A stretch of 64,000 nucleotides of DNA from Azadirachta indica (Eukaryota > Streptophyta > Magnoliopsida > Sapindales > Meliaceae), in NCBI GenBank assembly GCA_022749755.1, contig CM040453.1, positions 8,144,102 through 8,208,101 on the forward strand. The letters are read 5' to 3'. Positions 1 through 10,698 of this stretch are shown here, in pieces. Numbering within the stretch: the first letter of the stretch is position 1; each line of letters begins with the position of its first letter. A program made the position numbers and the translations under genes. The notes under the pieces are model-generated. The model worked only from the letters and a program-made list of their open reading frames with translations, had not been told where the DNA came from and searched no databases.

Positions 1-897
1 GCTCCATAGAACTCTCTTAAATAAGTTACAGTTAAGTTAAATTAAAATTTATTAATATTAGTTTCTTAAATAAAAATTAAACTCAAAATTAATTAGTTAT
101 TTTAATAGTTATTCTTCCAAAAAAAATGGTTTTGATTATTAAATATTATATCTTAAATTAATTATAACAATTAACAATTTACATCTTCACTTTTATTGAA
201 CAAGCAACCTTAAAATAAAAGTTATATATATGTATCATTTAATGTAAATTTGAAAAGATTTTTATCTAAAAGAGATTATGAAGGCCCTTAATATAACAAC
301 CCGCCAAAGGCCTCAAATTTCTAAGCCAAATTTTATTAAAAAACACAAGTTTTTGGGATCAATGTTTTGCAGATATTTTATTTTTTAACAAAAATATGTA
401 TAATGTTTGTCAGGAATCAATTTCATTCATTTGCATGATTTTTGCTCATATTTAAAGATATTTCTTGTACTATTTATTTAATTTTTTTAAAAGAAAAATT
501 ACAATTAGCGTGAACTTGGTGGGCGAAAATTTTTCATGAGAATCAATCTCATCCATTTGCTTGATACTTGTTTTTATTTAACAATAATTATAAAGTATAA
601 TGAATATTACTTATAAGAATAGGTATTATTATAATGAATATTTTCTAATGAGAGTTATATATGTATCTAAAAGTTTTTGAATTTTTTTTTTTTATAAAAA
701 GATGAAGAACCAATTGCATTGATAATATTGGAGGAAATTAAATTTGTAAATACATCTTAAATTCGTTAACACCACTTACCTAACATTAATTTATACAATT
801 CAAATAACAACTTAATTATAATAAAAATATTTAATCAATAAAAAATGTTGGCATATTTTCTAATTGTGGAATGGCATAAAAAATGTAATATTTTAAT
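1..897. other. AT-rich intergenic DNA, no gene seen
   Basis: Very AT-rich sequence with many homopolymer runs and stop codons in all frames. I see no coding exon, RNA gene or recognisable transposon end in it. It borders a foldback MITE on the right. Confidence 0.6.
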
Positions 898-1644
898 GGG
901 TAATTTCTAATTTTATCTACACATTTATGAATAATTTTTATAAACAATCTTTTTTTTTAAAAAATTATCAGCAATACCCCTTTTAACATTAAATCATCGT
1001 TAAAAATAAAAAAAAAATAATAAAATAACAAATTTACTCTTATTGTAATTAATATTATGTGTAAAGATAAAAATAAGCTTATATAATAAATAGACAAAAT
1101 TAACTCTACATGTAATGTATATATTTTATTAAAAATAAATTATTTATATATATAATTGAATTAAAATAATCTCTTAAAAATAAATAAAAAAAATTTAAAA
1201 AATTAACTAATTAAATAGAATGAATATATCATTGTTATTATTATTATTATTATCATTATTATTATAAAATATATTTTATATTAAAATTAACCCTTATGTG
1301 AAATTAATTAATTAAAAGTAATATCAAATGATTTATTCATTCTATTTAATTGATTAATTTTTTAATTTCTTAAGAGATTATTTAAATTTAATTATATATA
1401 AATTAAAATTTTTAACAAAAATATATATCAAAAACTATACATATAAGGTTAATTTAGTCTTTTTATTATATAAGATTATTTTTATCTTTGCACTTATAAT
1501 ATTAATTATAGTAAAGCTACATGTGTCATTTTATCATTTTTCATTATCTTTAACGGTGATTTACTGTTAAAATGGATACTACTAATGATTTTCAAAAAAT
1601 TAAAATTATTTATAAAAATTATCAATAAATGTGTAAATACCCTA
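898..1644. mobile_element. Foldback MITE with long inverted arms
   Basis: The two halves are imperfect inverted copies of each other. The left arm (about 898-1230) contains motifs such as TAAATAGAATGAATATATCA, and their reverse complement recurs at about 1325-1360 in the right arm (about 1325-1644). The ends match as GGGTA at 898 and TACCC at 1638-1643. Flanks TTTTAAT (891-897) and CTTTAAT (1645-1651) look like a target-site duplication. There is no coding capacity. The arms are about 300 bp with a short (ATT)n centre. The superfamily is not determined. Confidence 0.6.
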
Positions 1645-1651
1645 CTTTAAT

Positions 1652-2331
1652 CAATATAGTTTATGGTAAATTTATTTAAAATTCATTATTTTATATTTTG
1701 AATATACAATAGTTTGAAATTATTTTTTTAAAAATTGTCTTATTTGATAATTATAATACATATTCTGTAACTTAAAAGTACCCTGCTTTAATAATTTACA
1801 ATGCAGTGATATCTGCTGTAATATAACTTTTAGTCAAATTGAAACTAAAACAAAATAATCACAAGATGTTTTGAACAACATGATAGATATGATTTGTTAG
1901 TATATAGTTTTTATAACCTTGGTGAATCTTTAATCTTAGATTTTTACATTGATTTTTTTTGATAAATATAACTTTCTAATTTCCAATTACAACCATGTGA
2001 AAGCATAACTAAAATGTATTCGTTCACTTTTCGATTTAATCATACTCTAAGGCCACAGATAATTTAACAGATATTCTCTAATTTATGGATATAGATACGC
2101 ATAAATTAAGTGGAAATTTTCTAAAATTACAAAACAAATAATCTTAATGTTTCAAAACTGTCACTCAGTTAGGTTTAATTAAGCAAATGCCGTAGACTCA
2201 CTGTGACATGTTCTCTTCCAAACAAATGTATTCAATCATGTACCAGATCCCATATTGAGATTGCTCCTTCTTCACCAACATTAATGTTCTGATCATCTTG
2301 TGAATCTTTCAAACTTGTCAAGTATTCCATG
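1652..2331. other. Intergenic, downstream of the EIN3-like gene
   Basis: AT-rich non-coding stretch holding the presumed 3' UTR and termination region of the minus-strand EIN3-like gene. No other feature seen. Confidence 0.4.
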
Positions 2332-3399
2332 TTATTTAATAATTCTCCATTCATGCCGAGAATATATATAATCTACATTATTTCCGTTAACCCAATAGCT
2401 TGCATTTGCATAGTCTTCCACCGAACTTCCTGATCCTGACCCATCGCCACTGTCTTCTATAAGATCAATATTATAAGTAATCTTTTCATCAGCCTTTGCT
2501 AACTCCATATTTATAACTTGTTTGTCTTTGTTGAAATTAGGCGTTTCTTCTTGTTTTCCAGCTTCTTCTGGTGCTGGCAAAAGTGCTTCTTCTTGGTTAA
2601 CCACTTTACACCAAGTATCTTTCTCTTTTGCCATCATCTTGTACTGCAAAAACTTTGATTCACTAACCAGACTTCTAATCCGATTCAAATTTGGTGACGT
2701 GTGCTTGATAATCCCAGCCAATACACTCACCTTCCAAGCTTTTTTAAGATCATGAGACCTTTTGTAAGGTGGAGGACCATGTTCTTCTATCATATGGATC
2801 CCTTGCTCTCCCCACCAACGCTCTTTCCCTGTCGGCCACCACGGTGGAGCTGAACCTCTTTCTATCGGGAACCTCCTCTGCGGAGGAACCCAGTGTTGCA
2901 TGAGAGCAGAAACGAGAGACCCCAAAGTATTATCTTCCAACTGATGAAGAAGATGAACAAAAGATGAAGGACTACTTTGATTTAGCTCTCTATGCAGCTC
3001 GAAAGCTGGCTTGTATTTGGCAATGGCAACCGGAGCATAGTGATCGAACCTTATTTGTTCTTTCCACCACTTATGTAAGCTATCAGATGAGCCAATTACA
3101 GGCTTACCCTTTTCAGGAACAATCGCATAGACAAAACCTTGAGCGTTGCAAGCTTCCATGATCTTCACCACGTACTTGAGGATGGAAGTTTGAGCTCTCG
3201 ACATCTTCTTACGGCGAGAAGCTTCTTCTCTTGTTGACAACTCAGATTCTTCAATTTCACGCTTCTCTTTAAGCTTATGCATGCGCATACGATCCTTCCA
3301 CATCCGCTTCTTGAGCTCCTCGTAGCTGATCTCTTCATCTTCGTCTTCTTCTTCTTCACCACGATTAACAGCATCTCTCTCTTCATAAATTTTAACCAT
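2332..3399 (-). CDS. EIN3-like (EIL) transcription factor, short form
   Basis: Intronless gene for 355 residues. Residues 1-24 are acidic. Residues 24-45 carry the EIN3 family basic/charged helix ([20 protein letters not shown]). Next come KKMSRAQ near 64-70, [18 protein letters not shown] near 84-101, a WWKE-RFD block at 111-119, [11 protein letters not shown] near 159-169, PPQRRFP and PPWWPTGK around 172-192, [16 protein letters not shown] at 209-224, and NQEEALLP at 268-275. This is the full DNA-binding region of EIN3/EIL proteins, which act in the nucleus in ethylene or sulfur-limitation signalling. The C-terminal part is only about 80 residues, whereas EIN3/EIL1 are about 580-630. Several usually invariant positions differ, for example HW instead of H(C/S)DPPQ before PPQRR. 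It resembles the divergent EIL4/EIL5 group most. The family call is sure; the subgroup is not. Confidence 0.92.
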   Translation of the reverse strand: MVKIYEERDAVNRGEEEEDEDEEISYEELKKRMWKDRMRMHKLKEKREIEESELSTREEASRRKKMSRAQTSILKYVVKIMEACNAQGFVYAIVPEKGKPVIGSSDSLHKWWKEQIRFDHYAPVAIAKYKPAFELHRELNQSSPSSFVHLLHQLEDNTLGSLVSALMQHWVPPQRRFPIERGSAPPWWPTGKERWWGEQGIHMIEEHGPPPYKRSHDLKKAWKVSVLAGIIKHTSPNLNRIRSLVSESKFLQYKMMAKEKDTWCKVVNQEEALLPAPEEAGKQEETPNFNKDKQVINMELAKADEKITYNIDLIEDSGDGSGSGSSVEDYANASYWVNGNNVDYIYSRHEWRIIK

Positions 3400-4540
3400 T
3401 TTTCTTTACATATATATATATATATATGTAAGAAATTACGAAACTGAACTGTTGTTATCTGTATCGAGTGTAAACTGTGCAGTGTGACCAGTTCAGTGTT
3501 TAAAAACATTTACAGGAAGAAGAACAATGGCGGTGTGTGCGTTAATTAATAATTGACGACAAGGGTTGAACTGGAAGTCTGGGAAATTGCTGAGAACATG
3601 GAAATTACAGAAATTCTAGGAATTGTCTGCAAGTGTCAAATTGTCAAAGTTGATGGATTTAATGGAAGCCATGCAAACAAGCTAGCTAGCTTACATAATT
3701 CATGTCCATACCCAATTAATTACCAACACAGAAATTCAGAATAAGCCATTGAAATCAATCACGTAAGATTGAGCAGTTCATTAACTGGTTCATGTTGATC
3801 TGGAAAATGTTTATCGCTTCAAATAAATGCGCAGGCAGGTCTTCGGGAGCACGTAACATCATGCGTAACAGAGGTTGAAGTTCACCATACATACTTCTTA
3901 ATTTTGAAACCCTAAACTGTGCTATAAGAGGGTCAGTTCCTCCAAATGATCAAGAAAGGCGAAGGATGTAAACTCCTACTCAACGCAATTTAATCGATAT
4001 TTTCTTAATTCATTTTTTATGATTAATTAATTATATATTTTAATTATGTTACATTAATTATAACATATTAATTATACATATCAAATTTATTTTTACAGTT
4101 AAAATTATATATCCAATAATTTATAAATAATATAAATATATATATAAATATATTTTTACATAGAAGTGTTGGTCCAACTATAATAATATTTTTTTCTTAA
4201 ATTAGAGATGTTCGTCGGTTTGCAATCAATTCAATTGTTGAGGCAATCAACCAAGCCAGCACCTCAACATATTTTAATCTGTCAAAATGAATTGAACTGG
4301 TTTGATTCTCTTATTTTGTAATACCTTTTAGGGAAAAGAAACTTGCCAAATACACCCACATCATTCGAGCACGCAACAGGAATTGGTAAATTTCTTATAT
4401 GAATGAAGTAGCATGAAACGTCATCGTTTAAACGGAACGTGCGTTGATTTGTCTGTTTGCCAGCGTCCAATCAAGTTCTCACCCAACAGTCTCTTGTCTG
4501 CAAATTTACGCTTTTCCTACTCGTTCTTCATACCTCAGAG
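3400..4540. other. Divergent intergenic region with two promoters
   Basis: Lies between the minus-strand EIN3-like gene and the plus-strand Cys-rich gene, so it should hold both promoters. A (TA)n run at 3411-3428 sits just upstream of the EIN3-like start codon. 3990-4200 is AT-rich. No other gene is supported; the short open frames here lack any recognisable protein. Confidence 0.5.
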
Positions 4541-6448
4541 ATGCATCTATGGCCGTCTTTGAGAATAAGAGACTCGTTCAAGATATCGTATCTAAAGAAA
4601 CTGGAATGGAACCTCCAAAGAATGAACAGCGAGAAGAAACGGCAGTCTCAGAGCAACGATCAGCAGCAGACTCTCTTGCTGGATGATAAAGTTTCTGGGC
4701 AGAATTCAGAGGCAACTAGTTCAAAGAACCCTCCTTTGGGATCTGGGGTCGTTGCTGTTTGTAGAGAGATACTGATGCTTCTTTCTTGCTGTTATTGTTG
4801 CTTCTGTTGTGGAGGTAATTTAGTTTTCTTAAATAATTTTTTTTTTATTTTTGTCTTTTCTTCTCAGTTTTTGCTGGAATTGAAGTTTCATTAAATGGAA
4901 TTTTGATTAGGGGTGAATTTTTTTTCTTTTGGAGGGTTGTGGGAATTATGTTCTTGGATTGAGTTCATAGCTCTGCTTGTTGGATGGTACAATTGTAGTA
5001 GTGTTCTGCTTGGATTTTTTATGTAGTACTTGTTTAATCTTTTTAAGTATGTTATGACATTATGTGTGTGTGAGGGAGTGCTTTTGTAGATGCTCTCTAG
5101 TAACTATGCATTCTGTTAAAGCACTTATAAGCATGTTCTTAAAAAGTATTTATCAAGCGCTTCTAAGGCGATTGGCAGTGAAGAGGCTCGATATTTTTGT
5201 TCATATGCTTGCGCAAGAATTCCTTAGGGTTTGCAGATTCTAAATTTGAGAACTGTGAACAAGCATATAACTGAATTTGACATGAGATGGTGTTGGAACC
5301 ATGGAGAGATGTTAATACCCGGTTTAATCAAGCCAAGAAATTGATTGATTTAAGATTTTGGCTGCAGTTGTACCCTTCAGGATGGATGGTGTCGGTGCAG
5401 GCCATTGGTCCTATTGCAGAGTTTAAGAAGAAAAAAGAAAGAAGTGGGAAGGACAATCTGATATAATGCTTGTGCTTTTGGAAGTTTTATGGGATGAAGA
5501 GGGAATTTAACAATAAAGCCTTTTAGGTTATTTGTGTGATTGAGGCCTTATGGCTATGAAGGTACAATTGTTGCGGGATGGACTTTGCAGAAATAAGTGG
5601 TTTTCACCAGAAATTGGTATTTATCAAACACTTTATGCTTTCAAAGTGGAAGCACTAAGCATAGTACCCGGCATAGTATTGATATGTGGGAAGATTATTT
5701 ACTAGGACCATCCAAAAGCTTCATCACGGGCAATGGCGTGGATATCATGGTTTTTGAACATTGGAAGTCTTAGGTTGGTGCAGCAAGATTTAAATCTAAG
5801 ACCAGCCAAACCCAACCCTACCCTGCTCACCCCACCTAACCTCTGGATTGAGTAGATGTTGAAGATGAATGTTTTCATTTCTTTGTTGAGATATAAATTA
5901 TGTTATTTTAAATAGGTGGGCATAATGCATGCTCGACAAGTCTTGAAAAGGACTTATAGTGGGGTACTTTTACCTGTGTCGGCAATGGATTCAGTGATGG
6001 CTAAGAACTTCCTGTTTGCCTAAATGACTTAGTCTGAGCACTTTTACCTTCATTGATGAGCAACACGGTATAAGTTTTTTTCATTTCTTCATTTCTTGCC
6101 AAATGGGCAATATGTGTTTTTTCTTCATAGATTTTTTTTTTTTATTGGCCATACCGTTCATCCAAGACATATGCATATCCATCTTCATTCAGATGTGCTA
6201 CTTTCATAAAGTGGATTATGACTACTTCCTCTTTAATTTCTTGTTCCCCTCAAGCATATATCTTCTAGTTTATAAGACGTTCAAGTATATATCTGCACAG
6301 ACCTTCATCAGTGCTTGTTATCATATAGTCTTCACCATTAACATGAACAAACGTATAGATAGCATTAAAAACTACTACTGTGAATATTATTGTCTATCTA
6401 ACACGATAATTCCTTCTTTCAGCTTGCATTGATCAAGAAGATAACTGA
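4541..6448 (+). CDS. Small conserved Cys-rich C-terminal plant protein (two exons)
   Basis: Proposed exons 4541-4814 and 6423-6448, joined by an intron with GT at 4815 and AG at 6421-6422. The product is about 99 residues. It starts MHLWPSLRIRDSFK, has a basic N-terminal third (KKLEWNLQRM), a Ser/Gln-rich middle, and a hydrophobic Cys cluster (LLSCCYCCFCCG) that the second exon completes as ACIDQEDN-stop. The Cys cluster could be a palmitoylated or membrane-associated tail; that is inference. I recall small plant hypothetical proteins of this layout but no assigned function. The reading phase (1+2) agrees exactly across the junction, which is the main support. The last coding exon is only 26 nt and the 1.6-kb intron is long, so automated predictors may read through into the intron. 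Confidence 0.6.
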
Positions 6449-9205
6449 TGCAGTATTAGCAAAGCGTGCGGTCTCTACAACAATCTGTACACATGGCAAG
6501 ATTGTACAAATTGAATATTAATGGTCGTGCGTCTTAATGTCAATGCTTATGAAGAAGAAATAGGAGAAAGTATAGCGAATATTAGTGTTGTGTTAAACTG
6601 AACCGAATTTTTTTGGTTTGCAATGTACAAAGTTCATTTGATTGTTACATTAAATGTGAGAAAACTTTGTACTCTATCTAAATCTCATATGTGTCTATCC
6701 ATCAGCTTTGTTGCATTCGTTAGAGCCACTGTAAGTTGCTGCTCAACGAATCTTTCAATTTAGATTTTTATTGTGTAGTTTATTTCCAGAAATCGGTAAG
6801 GTTGAATTATTATGAGCTATCTAAATTTAATATAAAAAACTCCTTAAGACGTTTTATACCTGACACTTAGATGTAACAATGGGTATCGTACAAGTATTGT
6901 TGAACTCGACCGCCGTACATGTAATAATACTTTCGTACAAGTTTGTCCAACTCGACAGCTGTAGTAAATGGAGAAAGGAGAATTGGGTTCCTAACTGTGG
7001 TGCGAGCCAAATTTTATTCCTATAATAAATCTTGGTTCTTTCTTTAATTAATTATACTATTATGTACATTATTATTGCATAAATTAAAAAATTTGTAGAG
7101 TTTAGTAATATCGATAATAATTTATTTTGAGGGCAGTCGCCAGCAGTAAATGAATTAGAGATATAGTACAATAATTTTGGTATAGCATAAATCTCCTCGT
7201 CAGTCATTTTTTAAATTACGTACGTAAACCATAAACAGGCATAGTGGCCGGACCTATAAAGGGCCTATTGGGCCGGCCTGGGGCTGACACATTTATTTCT
7301 TGATAGGGTTAACTGGATTGTAGACCCACAAAGGGCCCAGTACCAAATTAAATCTGACCTACGCGTGCATTTTAGATCTTTTTTAATTTAAATAAGATTA
7401 TTGCTGCTCCCCAATTTTTAAAGAAATAACAAACACTAAATACTTTCACATTGTTAGATATCTTGAGATTTTATAAAATAGACAGATACTCCTTGATGGA
7501 TTAGATGGAAGTTAAATATTTTTTAATTTAATTAGATGAGATATAATAATTTTCACCCATAAATTTTAGAAAAATAATATATTAGAATATAGTTTCATAT
7601 TTTTTAGATATCTAATCCTTACTATTTATAATATATAACGAAGGGTCTAAAATATTAAAATTGAATAACTTAAAAAAAAGAAGAAATTTTAGATTAAATA
7701 AAAATAATAAATCATAATATATAAATTAAGTTTGTTGTCATATGTTAATAAGATTGATAATGAAATAAATATAATATTTACATACTTTTTTTATTTTTTT
7801 TATTAATATTAGTTACGTGCTTGATAATTTTTATGAAAATATAATAGATATAATATAATTTTTTAAATAAACATATAAAATAAAATACTAAATATGTTTT
7901 ATTTAAAAATTTTTTTATCATTATATATTAAATTGTTATAAAAAATAAAATAAGACAGTTAGAGACATTTTAATTTATGAGTTTTCTCAACTTATTGTTA
8001 ATATTTTAATTTGAATAATAATATTTTCATCTTAAATATTATTATGATAATAAATTAAAATAGACTTTTTAAATTTTAATATATATATTTTTAATATATT
8101 ATGAATAATAAAACTTAAATTATTAAAATTAAAAAAAAATATATATTTTAATTTATTATTTTATCAAAATTTAGAGATAAAAATAATATTATTTTAACCT
8201 CTCAAAATTAACGGAAATTCACTTCCATCCTATCAAAGAAGAGGATATAGAGAGTATTTGCTGTTACGGCGAAGGTTAAAAGAGTGTATTGCAATAATCC
8301 AAGGCGGAAACATCGAAACGGGAGGTCACGATATAAACGAGAGGATGGGTTTGTTAGTTCGCCCGCGCCAACAACAACTTCCACACCCCCAACTTCCTTA
8401 TTTAATGTCTAACTACTTAATTAATAATATTGAACACTCTATTTGCATTTATTGAGTAATGGCTTTTTCAGTAGTACATTAGTCACAACCAAAAGTTGAA
8501 GCTATAACATGTCAGACAGAAATTTTAGTGAGAATCTTAAAAATTAGAAATATTAAAAATAAACCTTTTTTAATCTCAACTCTGAAAATATTGGTACAAA
8601 CTCTAATACGTAAATTCAAAAAAAGAAAAAAAAAAAAAGCTCTTCTATAAAATCAAAGGTTTAACCCTCTTTAAAAGTCTTAAATCTCTCTCTATATCAG
8701 AATTGGTCTCACAGATTTTTGACCTTCAACTGACTTAGATTTGATCGTGGAGTAGCCTTATAGTGCAACACTTTCATCATAAATATTTTTGACTTTACAC
8801 TAAGGTTACATTAAATATCTTTCCGGACTTTACAAAGCCCCATTAATGTGATATCATGTATTATTATATAATCTTAACTTATGGTCAATAGTATTAAATT
8901 TTAATTAAAATATATATATATATATATTTAGTGGACAACTCAAGCAAAAGATCTCTCACAACACGTAACGTAAACATGTTGTGATCTATCAATATGGATC
9001 CCAAACAGTACATAACATAATGCGACGTTGTGCTAAATTTGTTAATACAGCAAATTGCGTGGCTGGTGTACCATTACTTAAAAGAGTGTAAGCCCAGAAG
9101 CATGAGATAGATTCCCGTCTCCAAAGCTAGCAATAAGTAGCCAATCTTCTCTCCCCAACAGAAGCCCACCTAACTGCAAAACTTATCTCCTCCAAAATTT
9201 CAAAA
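6449..9205. other. Intergenic region, AT-rich, with a foldback near 8.1 kb
   Basis: 3' UTR of the Cys-rich gene, then non-coding DNA. Around 7235-7345 there are several GGGCC-type motifs. 7400-8200 is extremely AT-rich. A weak inverted pair (about 7965-8070 against about 8120-8215, with AATAATATTATTTT-like ends) suggests a small MITE. 8930-9205 is the presumed promoter of the hydrolase gene. No coding exon found. Confidence 0.4.
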
Positions 9206-10201
9206 ATGCCTGAGCACCCGGTGGCCGAAGCCAACGAGCAAAGCCCGTTCGGCTCACTTACTCCCGAAGAGTTCTACGCACGCCACTCAGTCACTCACTC
9301 CTCCGAATTCATCACCAACTCACGCGGCCTCAAACTCTTCACTCAGTGGTGGACCCCTATCCCTCCTACCAAAATCATCGGCGTTCTCTGCGTCGTCCAC
9401 GGCTTCACTGGCGAGTCCAGCTGGATCGTCCAGTTGACATCCGTCCTCTTTGCCAAATCAGGATTTGCCACCTGTGCTATCGACCACCAAGGCCACGGTT
9501 TCTCCGACGGGCTTGTTGCCCACATTCCCGATATCAATCCTGTTGTAGACGACGCGATTTCCTTCTTTGATTCGTTTCGTGCGCGATACCCGCCGGATTT
9601 GCCCGCGTTTTTGTACTCCGAGTCCTTGGGTGGGGCCATTGCGCTTTACATCACGCTCCGTCAGAAGGGCGCGTGGAGTGGGTTGATTTTAAACGGGGCG
9701 ATGTGCGGGATAAGTGCTAAATTCAAGCCTCCGTGGCCGTTGGAGCATCTTCTTTTCACAGTCGCGTGGCTGGTCCCCACCTGGCGTGTTGTTCCTACAC
9801 GCGGATCACTTCCGGACGCTTCGTTCAAGGAGGAGTGGAAGAGAAAGCTGGCATTGGCGAGTCCGAGGAGGCCGGTGGCGAGACCGCGAGCTGCGACGGC
9901 CCTCGAGTTCTTGCGGATATCCAAAGAACTGCAGGGAAGATTCGAGGAGGTTGATGTTCCGATTCTGATAAGCCACGGAAGCGACGACATTGTTTGCGAT
10001 CCTGCCTGCGCTGAGGAGTTGTATAAACGCGCGGCGAGTAAAGATAAGACGTTGAAGATTTATCCCGGCTTGTGGCACCAGCTGGTCGGTGAGGCCGAGG
10101 AGGACGTGGAGTTGGTTTTCGGGGATATGGTGGATTGGCTGAGAACAAGAGCTCTGGGAGCAGCCAAGAACGGCGATGATTCGCACGCGCCGCCGATGTA
10201 G
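9206..10201 (+). CDS. Alpha/beta hydrolase, monoacylglycerol lipase / caffeoylshikimate esterase family
   Basis: Single-exon gene, 331 residues, of the hydrolase_4 (serine aminopeptidase S33-like) fold used by plant MAGLs and CSE. Seen: oxyanion-hole HGFTGESSW near 65-73, DHQGHGFSDG at 93-102, nucleophile elbow YSESLGG with Ser at about 140, the acid in HGSDD (Asp about 261) and the catalytic His in YPGLWHQL (about 291). All three catalytic residues are present, so the enzyme is probably active on an acyl ester (monoacylglycerol, or caffeoyl shikimate in lignin synthesis). The elbow starts with Ser rather than the usual Gly (SxSxG). There is no signal peptide, so it is probably cytosolic. GC content is clearly higher than in neighbouring genes. 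The substrate cannot be settled from sequence. Confidence 0.9.
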   Translation: MPEHPVAEANEQSPFGSLTPEEFYARHSVTHSSEFITNSRGLKLFTQWWTPIPPTKIIGVLCVVHGFTGESSWIVQLTSVLFAKSGFATCAIDHQGHGFSDGLVAHIPDINPVVDDAISFFDSFRARYPPDLPAFLYSESLGGAIALYITLRQKGAWSGLILNGAMCGISAKFKPPWPLEHLLFTVAWLVPTWRVVPTRGSLPDASFKEEWKRKLALASPRRPVARPRAATALEFLRISKELQGRFEEVDVPILISHGSDDIVCDPACAEELYKRAASKDKTLKIYPGLWHQLVGEAEEDVELVFGDMVDWLRTRALGAAKNGDDSHAPPM

Positions 10202-10698
10202 ATGCTGGCGCTTAGTAAAAACCTGTTTATGAATTGTTTGTAAAATGTTTAAGTTAAAAATTTGATAGTGACCGCTGGAGGAACAGCCAATGCCAACAGG
10301 CCATGTGGATGTTTGATGAAATTAAAAATAAATTGCTATTATTGGCCATCGTGGGTATTGGGCAATGGATATGAAACGCGTGAGCTTTTACGTTTTTCTA
10401 AATGAAACAAAAGATATGGCTAACATAATTTTAATTAATAAATTGTAATCATAAAATATCATAAATTTTAAGTTTTATGAAAAAAGTTTTAATGGATTTT
10501 GAATTTTTAATCCCAACTATAATAATCATTTTAATATTGTCCTGGCTGTGTTTGGGGCTGGGCCAGGCCTAATGCAACTTCCTGGAACAAGTCAATTAGA
10601 TCTCCAATTTTGAAGGAAACAAATAAAAGGGAAGATATCTCAAGTACACATTTCCCTTTTCACTTCATTTTCATTATTTAATTTCTATCAGGATAGAA
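10202..10698. other. Intergenic, hydrolase 3' end and WAP promoter
   Basis: About 0.5 kb between the hydrolase stop and the WAP start codon. It holds the 3' UTR of the first gene and the presumed promoter and 5' leader of the second. No further gene or repeat seen. Confidence 0.5.

Noticed and set aside
6103..6432. Open frame of 109 codons, plus strand
   Set aside because: Lies in the intron of the Cys-rich gene, ends at the acceptor, and has a low-complexity Phe/Ile-rich composition typical of AT-rich DNA.
8258..8455. Short open frame
   Set aside because: 65 codons, no recognisable protein, in intergenic DNA with no splice or homology support.
9343..10186. Several overlapping frames on both strands
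   Set aside because: Shadows of the GC-rich hydrolase gene; only the 9206-10201 frame has family motifs.
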